NCBI GenBank assembly: GCA_026874595.1
Contig: CM049306.1
Span: forward strand, 104,979,142 to 105,043,141
Length of the DNA stretch: 64,000 bases
Direction of reading: 5' to 3'
Source: Sipunculus nudus
Lineage: Eukaryota > Annelida > Sipuncula > Golfingiida > Sipunculidae
Below are positions 32,393 through 44,344 of this stretch, in pieces. Every line of letters begins with the position of its first letter. Position 1 is the stretch's first letter. A program made the translations under genes and the position numbers. Under the pieces are notes generated by a model that had not been told where the DNA came from, ran no database searches, and worked only from the letters and a program-made list of their open reading frames with translations.

Positions 32393-34158
32393 GACACAGA
32401 AAAAAATATATATTTCTCGAGATAACATTTCTAGATCTTGAGATAACATTTCGAGATCCCGACATAACAACTCCAGATCTCGACGTTAATTATCATAAAA
32501 AAAATATTTAGCTACAGAAAAAAAAATTATCTGGAGATCTCGAGATGTTAATTCGAGAACTCGAGATGATAGGTCGAGATCTAAAAATATTTTCTCGAGA
32601 TATCAACATAACATCTCAAGATCTCGACATAAATTTTCACACAAAAAATATTTTGATGCACAAAAAGAATTATCTCAAGATATCGAGATGTTAAGTCGAG
32701 ATCTCGAGATGTTAAGTTGAGATCTCGAGATATTTTCTCGAAATCTCGACTTAATATCTCGAAATCTCGAGATAAAAATTCCACATATGTACGAACCGTT
32801 TGATGTTTAATTGACATAAAGCAAAACAACGTTAACGGGACAGTATACGTTAAGAGTGCTTACTACTGCAAAAACATGTATACTGTGTTTAACTGTAAGG
32901 TAATACCATATAATTCAGTTAAAATGAATCAAGTTTGTATTGCCCCTTAGATAAGGCGAGGTCAAGAAAAGTTCAATATAACATTTAATATTCGTATCTT
33001 TAAGGAAGTTGTCAAAGCCTAATGAAACTGAAACATTCCACCTGAACGGGGGTTTCGACCTCATGGCTGAGAAATAACTCAAATGGAAATGTTTAGGTCT
33101 GCATGCATGCATTGTGGGTACCTTATTATTTTTTAAATACTAACAGATATGAGCTTAGTATAGAAACATCCTTTCTGTACATTTTTTATAGGTTTTGTTT
33201 TATTGAAATGGTGGTTTGTTTTATGGCATATGTATTTGATCATCATAAATGAAAATATGATAAAAATCATTGCATTGTTTTTGGATAGGTACGCGGAGGG
33301 GGGGGGGCAGTCTGGATCCACTATAACTATAGCTCAGATTACCTTTAGTACAACTTATCTATATCATAATTGATTTATCTCCATAAATAAAAGGTTTATA
33401 TATTTAAATCATCTCTCATTGTGATATTCCTTCTGCAATATACTCTGCTTTGGTCTTAAAGCCACTATTCACCTGCCTTATTTATAGAATTTTTGTGATA
33501 CCGGCTAACTCTGCATATACATATTATAAAACTGAAGGTAATCCTTGCTGGGAAAGGTTCTTATAACGCCACTTTGACGTATAAGCATTTTATCTACAGG
33601 CTACTTGTACACCAGGCACTTGAGGCACATGTATCCGAGTAATTGAAAGACCCCTAGCTGATGTTCGTTAGAGCATGTGAAGCAATGCAGTATTTGTTAT
33701 TTATAGAACTCTGCAGCCAGATGTCTTTGCCGGAAGTGTTTCTATTACGATCGGTGTCCATTTTTGCGAAGAACCGCCCCGCCCCCCCCCCCCCCCCCCC
33801 CAAACAACCACCATCTCGAGGATAAACACGTGGATATAAACAAAAGGCACAACCTATGCCCCGCGGGATTGCCTCATTTTTATGAAAGGTAAAATAGATC
33901 ATGTTATTTGACAGACGTCAGATGTCGGAGTCGGTCCGACTTTGTTTTACTTTGTTCTGCTTGACGTCAATTAAGCATCGAATGGTTCGTACAACGCCAA
34001 CGTGGACTTTTTTCATTGAAATTTGTCTCAAGAATAAGTAATTTTTTTTCTGCAGCATAATTTGTTTGTGAAACTTTATGTCGAGATCTCGATATGTTAT
34101 GTCGAGATCTCGAGATGTTATCTCGAGAGCTCGAGATAAATATTTTTTTTTCTGTGTC
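32393..34158. mobile_element. element bounded by inverted GACACAGAAAAAAA ends with CTCGAGAT palindrome blocks
   Basis: The left end reads GACACAGAAAAAAATATATA then TTTCTCGAGATAACA. The right end, reverse complemented, reads GACACAGAAAAAAAAATATT then TATCTCGAG. Next to both ends are blocks of TCTCGAGAT/AGATCTCGA palindromes, with about 390 bp on the left and 85 bp on the right. The middle is unrelated single-copy-like sequence with C20 and G11 tracts. No transposase. It is either one 1.77-kb non-autonomous element or two nearby copies of a palindromic family in opposite orientation. Confidence 0.6.
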
Positions 34159-35183
34159 CTAATTCAGCCATCCTAAGTTGTGATGATAAAATTTTACATG
34201 GGCACTAAGATGGGGAGGATAAAATAAATATAATTAATTTTAGTTTAAAAATATTTGAGGTACCTCTGTTTTACATATTTTAATGGCACAACCTAGGCTC
34301 CCACACGCACACACTTTTGTGTTTTCTGGGGTTAGATTTCAATCAGCTCACGTTTCCGCTCTTGTACCGCCGGGTACCTCTGTTAGTGTTATACATATAT
34401 ACATTATCTTAACACAGATCAAAATAGTTCCAATAATGAGTTTATCATCCTTACACATCCTTTGTTATTGTGATTTCGATATAAATTCTGGTGAAGTTTG
34501 GTATATTGTAAGTAAAATGATTCATAACATGGTTTACATTACTTTTTCATAGCAAACATAATTGAACAATGCACAGGTGGATACAAATCAACTATACCAG
34601 TCAAATTAATCTAATATTTCCACAAGTATGTGTGCATTATCTCTATACATTTATTGTTGTGCTTTTGTGTACTCTTTTTCTCTGAACTTGCTTTCAGGGT
34701 TAAATATAATGGATGATTCCATCTGATTTTTGTATCTAAAGGTATATTCTTCCAGTAAACTAAGAATTAAGTGAACCATCAATATATTTTATTTGACCCA
34801 TGATTGCAATATTTAATTTTTTTCACATCTATATTCTATGATATTTGTTTTAATGCTCTCAGGCATATAATATCTTAATGATCTTCCTCGTTCTTTATTT
34901 AACAACTAATTCATAACAAACATACTTACTTCCTCATCTACGTTATACATGCAATAATAAGTAAAAAGAGAGTATTCAGAATAATGCCAAAATCATATAA
35001 CAAAACATTTTGTTTCTTCTTCTTATGGTATATGGACCTAACTGCAGCCTAATTTTTCCATGTAATACAGTATTTTCATATGTGATACTTGATAAACACG
35101 AAGAGCTCATATATAAAACGTCGTGATCAATATTAATGTTAAATTATCGCAACCCCAATCATGCATATATCCTACTAGCTGAT
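34159..35183. other. no gene seen
   Basis: AT-rich non-coding sequence. One plus-strand ORF of 89 codons (34283-34552) has no recognisable domain. Confidence 0.35.
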
Positions 35184-35203
35184 AAGCCCGGTATACCGGG
35201 CTT
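35184..35203. repeat. 20-bp perfect palindrome
   Basis: AAGCCCGGTATACCGGGCTT is its own reverse complement and is followed by TTT. The preceding CTACTAGCTGAT could mark the end of a transposable element, but no partner end was found. Confidence 0.6.
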
Positions 35204-36235
35204 TTTACCGGGGTTTGGGATATGTATTAATAAAGAGGATTGTTGGGTCCTTTTTATTCAAGAATTCAAAGAAAATATAGATTTTCAGTGGTTTGGCATG
35301 TCTGTAGTATAACTCACGCACCTCTCTGAGGTACAACACTTCTGTGAACAGCAAACGTTTTTATGTCCAGCTGCTTGTATCTTAATTTTGCCACTTATTT
35401 TTATCTGCATCTTACTTCTCCATTACATGAATCCTAAACATCATACCGTCCATGTACACTTATAACCTCGTCGAGACACTGCGTGAGTGATTCTCCAATC
35501 GCTTCAGAAATTCATACACCGGTATGTTGACCTTAACGACCTGGTCAGTGGTGATGTTTACATTATTTTGCGAACCGGAATGGGACGCGGGGGTACTCCG
35601 GTTTTCGATGATCTTTGACTGGTTACTATTTTTGGACGTTTAAAGTACAGGTTAATGTGAGGAATACATTAATTCAACATTGCTTAACTTAACCTCTAAT
35701 TTAATTGGAGTAGGAAGACATGAAAGATTAATTAAATTTACGTTTTAATGCAAGGAAATTGTTCCTGAATAAAGAAACGGAAATATGCATACCTCGTTAA
35801 TAGCAGCAGCGGACCCAAGGGGAGTGCAGGGGGTTGGTCCCCCTTTTCAGTTGCAACCTTTTTTTAATCGTAAGAGACCAGGTTTTAGGCCTGGAATGTT
35901 CGCCCTCACCCCAACCCAAACCTTTTCCGGAAATGGGGACCTTGTATTAGGTTTTGTGTTTAATCCTCCTGGTTAAAGCGAGCCAGATTCATGTGTTTTT
36001 CACATTGACTGACCACACACGTGGGTCAGAGCCTTTTGGAAATGTCAGCCCAAACATGCATAAATATGTCACTCAAAACAAGGTTATTCATATGCACGGA
36101 AGTCTTTAAATCGACTTAATTCTGGGCTTGAGGTGACCACAAAGTAAATCCGGTCTTTGCCGAAGGCAATTCGGCTGTTATCTCCGCTCATATCAGAAAA
36201 AACGCAAAAATCACTCAAAATGATTTGTACATTAA
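35204..36235. other. no gene seen
   Basis: Non-coding. A segment near 35810-35850 (GGACCCAAGGGGAGTGCAGG followed by a C/T-rich tract) looks like a dispersed repeat, but its limits are unclear. Confidence 0.35.
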
Positions 36236-37806
36236 CAAGTGACCCATGGTTCATGACGCTCAGCTGACTGGGAAGAGATTCGCAAAAGGATATTTTATCA
36301 TCAGAATGGTAGTATATACCCATTCAACTGAAGCATCAAACAGATTAACCAACAGGCCAAGATTGTGTCTGTATTTATATATCTCAAAAATAGAGAAAAA
36401 AATGCGTAAACTTTAAAAACTAGAATACAGGTAGTAAACAAGCGACTACGTGTATCCGCCAAAATCAGAGTGGAATGGTTGAGGCATGGATTGAGTGGTA
36501 AGAGGAAATAGAGTGAGGTGTGTGGTATATTAGCTTGGATGTCTGCAGCCTAAATGTGTATGTAGGTTGTGCCACCTACCACAAATCCAGTAAGCTGTCC
36601 AAGTTGTATACATATGCGAAATTTTAGGCAGAAAAGTCAAATCACTACATGTATATGAGCCCACGGCAGATAAACAGACAGACGCTGTGCAAAAATGGTT
36701 GCAGGCGGCCCCTCCAGTTTTGTGTATGATAAAGACCTATGTGAGATCTAAACACGTGCACAATTTTGGCCCAATAGGTCAAATGGTTCCCGAGATATGA
36801 GCTTGGATGTCTGAAGCATAAACTGGCGTCAAGAGTCTGTCAAGAATGAAGATTCTAGGTCCAGTCTGAACGATTTGTACCCTGTTGACAGATAACTACA
36901 TCCTTAAAGGTCTCAAACAAAGAGAAAAAACACCTCTTGATCAATGTGTGTGCCAAAAATAATGACCATCAGTGTTGTAGTTCTTGAGATGTTGCAGTTT
37001 GTTTTTATCAAATTTTCCATTATTCTGGGGGGTAATTGGGAGCCCCACAGCTCAAAGGATATGGGTAACAGAGACCTTATTTCTGGTTTCCATGGAGACT
37101 TTTTATAGGTCTCTCAGTGTGTCAAGAATGAAGATTCTATGTCCAGTCCTTATGATTTGTGCCCTGTTAACAGATGTTCACATTTTTAAAGGTCTCAAAA
37201 ATAGAGAAAACAATTCGTAAAAAATCGGAAAATACAGGTGGCGCCACCAGTCTGCAGAAACTGATGAAACATCTCATGATCAATATGTATGCCAAAAATC
37301 ATGATCATCAGTGATGTAGTTAATGAGATATTAATTAAAGTTTTTGTATGAAATTTTTGACTATTCTGGGGGGCACTTTGGGGCCCCATAGCTCAAAGGA
37401 TATGGGTAACAGAGACCTAATTTCTGGTTTCCATGGAGACTTTTCATAGGTCTCTCAGTGTTTCAAGAATGAAGATTCTAGGTCCAGTCCTTACGATTTG
37501 TGCCCTGTTAACAGATGTTCACATTTTTAAAGGTTTCAAAAATAGAGAAAACAATTCGTAAAAAAATCGAAAAATACAGTTGGCGCCATCAGTCTGCAGG
37601 AACTTATGGAACATCTCATGATCAATATGTATGCCAAAAATCATGAGATATTTATGAGATATTGAAGTTTTTGTATGAATTTTTTTACTATTCTGGGGGC
37701 TACTTTGGGGCCCCATAGCTCGAAGGATATGGGTAACAGAGACCTAATTTCTGGTTTCCAAGGAGATTTTTCATCGACCTCTCAGCATCCCAAGTTACAA
37801 GATTCT
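36236..37806 (+). repeat. left part of an interrupted palindrome-family repeat, with three roughly 280-340-bp tandem units
   Basis: It begins AAGTGACCCATGGTTCATGA then CGCTCAGCTGA, as at 11131. From about 36842 it holds three diverged tandem units starting CAAGAATGAAGATTCTA at 36842, 37123 and 37464 (periods about 281 and 341). Each contains GTGCCCTGTTAACAG, ATGGGTAACAGAGACCTNATT and TCTCTCAGTGT. It breaks off at AAGTTACAAGATTCT (37792-37806), the target duplication of the LINE. The missing right end is at 48202-48320. Confidence 0.75.
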
Positions 37807-37901
37807 GTTTCCGGTTTATGGCGACACCTGGTTAGACGTGCTTAGGCAGCGCTCTAAAACGTGTTTCAAAAATATTGTTTTAAACATTACTTTGGAATAC
37901 C

Positions 37902-38249
37902 ATGTCAGGCAAGGGTCGAGTGAAACCTGGTGAACAAACTATAAACGCTTATATGTTAAGGAAACGTAGCCAGGCAGCTTCAGAACAGGCTGAATTTGTT
38001 GGTGATGAAAACCCCAGTGAAGGTGACATGGCGGAGTTGGCAAGTGAAGGGTGCTACAAGAACATTATGGCTGCGATTAAAAGCCTACAAACACAGGTCA
38101 GTGACACCCGCAGTTCTATTATAGAACACATCTCCAAAGAATTCGAAAATAATTTACAGGTCATAGAAACCAGTTTGGAAAATGCCCATGGTTTAAAACG
38201 GGCATTGGACAATAACATTGGATTTGTTATTTTTGTCACCAGTAGTTAA
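37902..38249 (+). pseudogene. truncated LINE ORF1 protein, N-terminal part
   Basis: A 115-codon ORF starting MSGKGRVKPGEQTINAYMLR. A basic start is followed by a coiled-coil-prone stretch (KSLQTQVSDTRSSIIEHIS, then FENNLQVIETSLENAHGL), as in L1-type ORF1 proteins, which are RNA-binding trimers. The RRM-like and C-terminal domains are absent because the element is broken near 38240. It lies just inside the 5' target duplication, which fits a LINE leader of about 95 bp. Confidence 0.5.
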
Positions 38250-39282
38250 GGACTTATTTCTGAATGCTCTGTGTTTTCATTTTGGTAGCTAAGGACTTAT
38301 TTCCGTAAGAGAAACCGCAAGGTGTGACCACAAGTAAAACCCCGCGAAAAATTACTAGGGCGACCCCTATCGACAGAGTTTGGATTTACGAGTTGCAATG
38401 GAACTGTGGTTCTCCGAGACTTGAGTAAGCGAGAACTTGTGTTATTATCGCCCATATGAATGTGTCAACACACAGGAGAAGATGAAGCCGTGGGTAACAT
38501 ATGAATTTCAGAGTTGAATATATGTTTATGTTGATACTATTATCTTTCCATAGATTTTTTATAAACAGGTTGTTAACTCGTAAAGCAATTTCGATATAAT
38601 TTGGGTTATCGTTAATGTGGGTGACGTGATTTCTAAGGTGAACCTAAACGGTCCAGGTACATTATTTATCATTATTGGTCTATTTTACTATTTTAACGAT
38701 TTCTATTTAATTAAGCTTAATACTTAGAACGGCTTAGTACGGCTTGTATTTATCTTAAGCGAAACACTTAACTATGTTAATAATCAGGATGGGGTGACAA
38801 GTATGGGGGCGGGGGGGGGGGGGGGGGGATACCAGTCGTTTCGTCACCACAGTTGATTCGTCACCAACGGAAAATGGTGACGATGTGACTGTACGGGTTT
38901 ATGGGTATCATTAGTTATATATGGTCCCGATAGGTAGCGTGGGGCTAGGGTTTCGGCACCAGGGTGTATTTGGTGAAACTTGTATTTGATTTATTACTGG
39001 TGGATGGCGAAACTTAAGGGATTTCGACACCCGGGAGTATTGATTAAACTACGTCAAATGCCTGGGTGAAAAGAGAAAAAACACTTTCTGTGCGGTTAAG
39101 CTTTTTTTATTTTTTTTATTTTAGATATTTCCTACCTTCTGTACAGATTTAATAAAAGAATTTATCCGAACTGTTTATCAGTTTAGAATTAAAGATATTT
39201 TAAGCAGTTTTATTATTATTCAGTAAAAAAAAAAACTTCCACTCAATACGAACAATAGTTTATTGTATACTCAAAGAAAATC
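38250..39282. other. inner insertion, gene-free; G18 tract
   Basis: No coding sequence. An uninterrupted run of 18 G occupies 38811-38828. This is presumably part of the element nested in the LINE. Confidence 0.35.
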
Positions 39283-39591
39283 CAACACCACAAGAATATT
39301 TATATATACAAATTTTGATTTTTACAAAAAGTTACAAATCCAAATATACCTCTACTACCGTGCAGAATAAATATATACAATAAATATACATGGTCAAATA
39401 AAAAAAAATGGTAATGAGAAACTGATTCATTAAACATAAAGAAAAGTACAACACCACAAGAATTTCTGAATATACAAACACATATTTACAAAAAGTTACA
39501 ATTCCAAATATACCTCTACAACCGTTAAATGCAGAATAAATATATACAATAAATATACATGGACTGATAAAATGTATTATAATGAAAAATG

Positions 39592-39595
<4 letters not shown>
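39283..39595. repeat. tandem duplication, two copies of about 167 bp
   Basis: CAACACCACAAGAAT, TTTACAAAAAGTTACAA, CCAAATATACCTCTAC and AATACAATAAATATACATGG-type sequences recur about 167 bp apart. Confidence 0.75.

Positions 39596-39597
<2 letters not shown>

Positions 39598-39659
<62 letters not shown>
39598..39659. repeat. (TA)n microsatellite
   Basis: About 30 TA units. Confidence 0.95.
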
Positions 39660-39663
<4 letters not shown>

Positions 39664-39786
39664 TACCATGAATTATTTACATTCTTTCCAAACAAACATC
39701 AATCCGGAATAAATACTGGTGACCTAGTGGTATGTACTATATACAGAATATGTACAGAAAGATATAAACATGCATCATTTGTCTCT

Positions 39787-40057
39787 TCACGAAACGGGCA
39801 GAGGTGCGAGGTGAGACGCTGCCCTCAGCAGCTGCTGGGCAGAGATCTCATCGGCTGTGTGCTTCTCCCAAAGCCTGAACAGCCTTCTGGTGTTTGCCAG
39901 CGTCCTCTGCCTTCTGGTGACTGGCGACTCTCGCAGAAGGTCCAGCTCAGCAGTCACCAGGCGTGACTCATCGTGCAATAGGTTGATCAGCAGATACATG
40001 TTTAGCTGCCCTCTGTGAGCTTTGCTGTTGAGTCGTCTGTGCCATCCCTCAACTACG
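39787..40057 (-). pseudogene. MULE-type transposase, C-terminal exon
   Basis: The minus strand reads VVEGWHRRLNSKAHRGQLNM followed by YLLINLLHDESRLVTAELDL and ends ASHLAPLPVS with a stop at 39787. The E in VEGWH (codon at 40048-40050) matches the third catalytic acidic residue of MULE DDE transposases, followed as usual by a helical region with an LL-x-LLH pattern. A possible acceptor GGGAG lies just before it. The conserved segment normally preceding the E is missing or diverged, so the joint to the next exon is uncertain. Confidence 0.7.
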
Positions 40058-41004
40058 CTCCCGAGGCAGCGGAAATCTTGCGCTTCTAAAGAAGCAACTG
40101 ATTTTCACGCTGCCAGCTTTTACCGTTTATGATATATTTAGACACCAGATGGCGGTTCGTTGTCCGCTGAAATAAACGTGCGTATGATGTGACAAGCAGC
40201 CAGTCAGATGCCAATAAACAAACACTCGACAGGCATCCTGGCTCCGCCCATTGCTGCGCTTCAAGCGCCGCTTGATGAGTTTTCGGTCGAATTTAAATTG
40301 CTCCCTCTGCATTCTCGCATCGTCGACCGATTCGATTATGACATTATGACTGTGTAAGCGTAGCCATGTATCTGTTGTCTGCAGAACTGAAACCAGCCAG
40401 CGAGGTGTGCACGCAGCCTTTGTTGTTACGTTTCGTTTGAATTACAGCTCACCGGCCGAGCATCCTATGTGCCCGCGGCCCTAAGCAAACCACGTCAGGG
40501 GCAATTCTCTCTGAGCATGTGGCCTGTTCAGACGGTTACGCGGGGCGATGAGCTGTCACTCAAAACGAAATAAACATGATTGGCTCCGTGTATTCCTCGC
40601 TTGGCTTTGTCTTCCAGCACAAGGTCTCATCTGATTGGACAAAAATACAGTGCTCCACTCTGGTGTGGCAATTCAGGATACGAGGTCATAACAAACAGCG
40701 CTTATGATATAAGTAGTAGCCCTATAGGTAAAGCGCTGTGTAAAGAGCGTATCCCTCAACATCATGGTCCTTATGGATCTGTTGTACACAGACCTGCAAA
40801 GATAAAAGGAAAAGAATTAGACATTTTCAGTTATCAAATACATTTTCAGTAAACATATCACGTGGTATTAGAAAAAAAATACAATCCAGCAAATATAAAA
40901 TCCACATGGAATTTTGTCTACATGAAAAATGCTTTAAAAAATATTACTTTAAAGGAGAAGTCCCGTAAATCCTGCATTTATTATTATTTGGAAAAATAAC
41001 ATAC
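40058..41004. other. intron-like sequence between MULE exons
   Basis: No recognisable coding sequence. Somewhat richer in GC and CpG than most of the window. Confidence 0.35.
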
Positions 41005-41272
41005 CATGTTGATGGTGGCCAGACAGCTGAGAGGACCCATGTTGCCTCGATGTAGGTGCAGAGCTCCAGCGTAGCGGTTGTTGTTGCTGTTGCGGTCGTC
41101 CTCCGCAGCTCCCCTGTGATGCTGGTCTCTGGCAGGTAGGGCAGGGCCAGGAGCTTCTTCACGAACCGGTGCATCGTGGGATGCCGCCTGTACATGCCTT
41201 GGAGCCCAAGCTCCTGGGCTTTCCTCCATACAGCCTGAGTCCAGTGGAAGGCGCAGCCTTTTATCTGGATTC
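41005..41272 (-). pseudogene. MULE-type transposase, exon with the C-x-x-H motif
   Basis: It is bounded by an acceptor ATTTCCAG (right) and a donor ACATG|GTATGTTATT (left). The 268-base exon encodes IQIKGCAFHWTQAVWRKAQE, then MHRFVKKLLALPYLPE and ELCTYIEATWV. GC-x-FH-x-x-QA is the signature between the second and third catalytic residues of MULE-type transposases. The exon starts with two bases that complete the codon left by the exon at 41507-41555, a phase match that supports real splicing. Confidence 0.8.
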
Positions 41273-41506
41273 CTGGAAATGCTGAAAACAGTAATATATT
41301 TTTTTCAATAAAGCAGTTCTATATGGACATTCACTGTAACATGAAATTTCTGTACAATGAAATGCTAAATGACGCTTAGGTTTACCTATATTTATTATTG
41401 AAAAAAATGAATTCATATCATCAGTCGCAGTGTTGGGAAAAAAACTTTAGGAAAGATACATAATTTTTTATAATTTGTTTAATGAATCGTTCAGGGTTGC
41501 AAATAC

Positions 41507-41555
41507 CTGTCCGGAAGGACTTCCATACCGCCGACTCGAAGTCACACACGACTCC
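41507..41555 (-). pseudogene. MULE-type transposase, exon with second catalytic Asp
   Basis: Encodes GVVCDFESAVWKSFRT, ending at donor GGACAG|GTATTTGC. The D of CDFE (codon at 41541-41543) fits the second catalytic residue. It ends with one base of a codon, completed by the exon at 41272. An acceptor CTGTACAG lies just before it, although the frame stays open further upstream, so its true start may lie to the right. Confidence 0.7.
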
Positions 41556-42351
41556 CTGTACAGTGGTGCAGGTCCATACCCTCCATCTCCCGCTGTACCA
41601 CAGTCACAGACCTGGGAGCCAGCCGTTGCCCAGTTAATCGGCTTGTTGGAAGAAAAAATGGCTGGCTAGCCGGCTGAGCCGGCTCAGGTCTAAGAACAAT
41701 GATGATGGCTGAGTGGACAACGTAGTGGCTGGCTAGCCGGCTGAGCCGTAAAGATGAGGCAAATATTTAATGGACAAAATGTTGTCTCAGTCTAATACAA
41801 TTATATTTATATGAACAATAATATGTAACAAACTGAATGAATATTTAGACAAGGTATTTACCCTTTGGATAAATAATTTTTTTTCAATATCACGCCAGGC
41901 GTGTACAAGGATAGCGAGTGGTTACGTGAAGGATGGGGGGGGGGGGGGGGGGGGGGCGGGTCCCCCATTGTGTTTTTTTTTTTTCCAGATCTGACATTAT
42001 AGTGCTTTGGTGAATCTGAGCGTTTATTTGAACAGATAAAAATTGTTATGATTTTCCTCATTTCTTTTGACAGGCGTTGGGTACACATGAATTATATGAT
42101 CCCAACTGATAAAACGTTACATTGCTAAAAGCATTTAGGAAAATCGAAGGTTTCAATTCAGCTGTTGAGATATATAGATATATCATTGTTTGAATCCGCT
42201 GAGCAACTGTTTTCGTGCGCTCACATGCATGACAAATCAACCGGATAATCGTTTTCCATGTTCCAAACTTAAAGTGTCTTTGCTTGACGTACTGTTTGCT
42301 TCTTTTTTAACTGTATCACATTGGGTTATGTGAAAGGGCAGGCAATTTTGT

Positions 42352-42408
<57 letters not shown>

Positions 42409-43680
42409 ACAGAAAGTCATGCTTCATACTAAATAAATCAAAACATTTGGTAATAATCTGTCATTTGAGGAGGGAGAGAGGTGACATAATCGTCAAAATC
42501 GAGCCCCAGCCAAATAGATTTTATAATAATCATGTAAAATTGATTACTTAAAACACATATTGTGAATTCTACTCGATGTAATGTGAAAAGACCAGTTCAC
42601 TGCCACAACCACGAAATCCCTGATTCCATTTCCTCTAGACTGAGATCGACATGTTTTTTCCTGCGCTGAACTTTCGTGGACGCAATTGTATACGTAATTT
42701 GTCACGTGTCTTAATTGAAATAGGAATTCTGTAATGAATTTTCGCAGGTGTCAGCCTCAATCATCCGCGTGACCTCCGTGACCCTTTATATGTTCCTGCG
42801 GCAACATGTTTGTCAGTGGTTGAAGCAGCCGGTGTCTGCAGCTGTTTGACACTGATTTGGTCTCGCGTTTTAATTCAAATTTCAAACAGATCAGACTCGC
42901 TTAAAAATTTAGTTTCCGCTCAAGGATTTTCTGACATTTATCCATCCTGGTGTTTATTCGCGAATGACATTTGTAGCATATCATTCCTGATTGCCGAAAA
43001 CCGGAATGCCGACTACCACCTTGCCGATTCCTTTTTGCCGAAACGCCGGTTTGCCGACTGTGTCAGTTATACTGTAATATGAAGATGGTTTCATGTATGT
43101 ACACGGCATGTACCCTAAAATGACGTAGTTATGAGCGGTCGCTGGCTGCCAACATCGTTTCACGGTTATACGTACACTAAAATGGCTTATACTTGCTGGA
43201 AACAATGATAACAAAAAAGCATGCATATTTTTTCCATACATATAATAGCTTTTCTCTATGATTTTCGTTAATTTAATCCTGAATGTTAACCGAGCAGTAC
43301 ATCATTTTTTTTTTAAATATTGCACATCGACCTCAATAACTTTAAATGACCAAGCATCATTATATGACTGAATAAACTTGGGAATGATCTGGATTCTTGC
43401 ACTTTTTCTCTTCATTTCTGAGAAACCGGGGTTGGAGAAACGCCCCTGATCAAACGGGGAATATGCCAGTTATCCGGTCTGTAAAAAGGGGCTTGCGGGA
43501 ACCTTGTAAACTGTCTAACATAATGACTTACAACTTCCACAAAATTAATCATGCATTACCATTGCGAAGCCATGCATGCAGCTCGATGAAATCTGCTTGA
43601 GACGGGTTCGTGTTAACATGTTACTGTTGTGACTATTTACAAGCTGAATTATGCAAGCGAATATCCTTTTTTTCATCAGC
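41556..43680. other. intron-like sequence with G22 tract and (TA)n
   Basis: Contains two copies of a GGCTGGCTAGCCGGCTGAGC palindrome-rich motif (about 41660-41748), an uninterrupted G22 tract (41935-41956) and a (TA)n microsatellite (42356-42405). A segment near 42995-43060 repeats TTGCCGA five times. No coding sequence seen. Confidence 0.5.
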
Positions 43681-43768
43681 TTATCGGCGGCTCAAGATAA
43701 TTATCGGCGGCGGCTTGCTCATAAAATAAACGGCGGCGGCTGGCGCAATACGGCGGCGGCTCCCAGGT
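43680..43768. repeat. CGGCGGCGGCT-type short repeat
   Basis: Four copies of CGGCGGCGGCT-like units separated by AATTATCGG-type spacers, directly abutting the MULE exon and its stop. It may be the sequence that disrupted the exon's 3' end. Confidence 0.6.
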
Positions 43769-43909
43769 CTACACAGTCAGGATGCTGCGGTAGTCCGCAT
43801 GTCGTCGGCCGGACATCAGCACATAAATCAGCGGTACTTGTTTTACCTGGTCATCGCAGCGGGCGAAGGCATGGATGGACCACAACTGGGTGAAGGGAGC
43901 CTTGACGAC
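43769..43909 (-). pseudogene. MULE-type transposase, second exon, ending in a stop
   Basis: Acceptor TTGATTTAG, then VVKAPFTQLWSIHAFARCDD and KQVPLIYVLMSGRRHADYRS, then a TAG at 43769-43771. The sequence is the canonical continuation of the DGTFK motif in this family (x-P-F-x-Q-L-x-S-I-H-A-F...P-L-x-x-x-L-M-S-x-R). The acceptor joins the first exon in phase 0. The family normally continues about 25-30 residues before the DFE motif, so the stop or the missing segment marks decay or a missed small exon. Confidence 0.8.
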
Positions 43910-44165
43910 CTAAATCAAATATATAAAAATATATATTTTAGTATTAACATACTCATGCATGGTATATAAAATTTAAGAGGGAAGAAATCTATTAATCTAA
44001 GTGTGCAATTTGAATACATTAAAATAAATTACATATTAAATATATATTCGGATTAATATAATAATAGTTAATATATAATTAGCTAAATATATTTCCCGGA
44101 GCCTTTGCTTCCTCCAGCTATTGGGAATCAATAGAATGTTTTTTTATCTGAATAAAAAAAATCAC

Positions 44166-44340
44166 CTTGAATGTACCATCGACGAACCATCGCTTGGCCC
44201 TGCTAAGCAGCCTCATCTGTTCACTGGAGTACATGACCAGAAGCCTCCTTGTTCCGACTTGAACATCCACGACATGGAGATCCTCGGGAATATGGTCGAA
44301 ATTCAAGTCGAAATCCAGGCTTGTTGGGTGGCGGGGCCTG
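44166..44340 (-). pseudogene. MULE-type transposase, first recognisable exon
   Basis: Encodes TSLDFDLNFDHIPEDLHVVD followed by VQVGTRRLLVMYSSEQMRLL and SRAKRWFVDGTFK, with a donor TTCAAG|GTGATT at 44165-44164. SRAKRW-x-x-DGTF-K is the most conserved block of the MULE transposases found widely in molluscs and other invertebrates. The D (codon at 44178-44180) is the first catalytic residue. The N-terminal half (usually a zinc-finger region) is missing: beyond about 44340 the sequence becomes LINE. Confidence 0.8.
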
Positions 44341-44344
44341 CATC

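Noticed and set aside
32581-32829. 82-codon ORF with repeated SRDFE-type peptide
   Set aside because: It translates the CTCGAGAT palindrome block of a mobile element.
42321-42551. tyrosine-isoleucine repeat ORFs (also near 16969-17214, 62795-63046 and 63639-63974)
   Set aside because: They translate (TA)n or CATA microsatellites.
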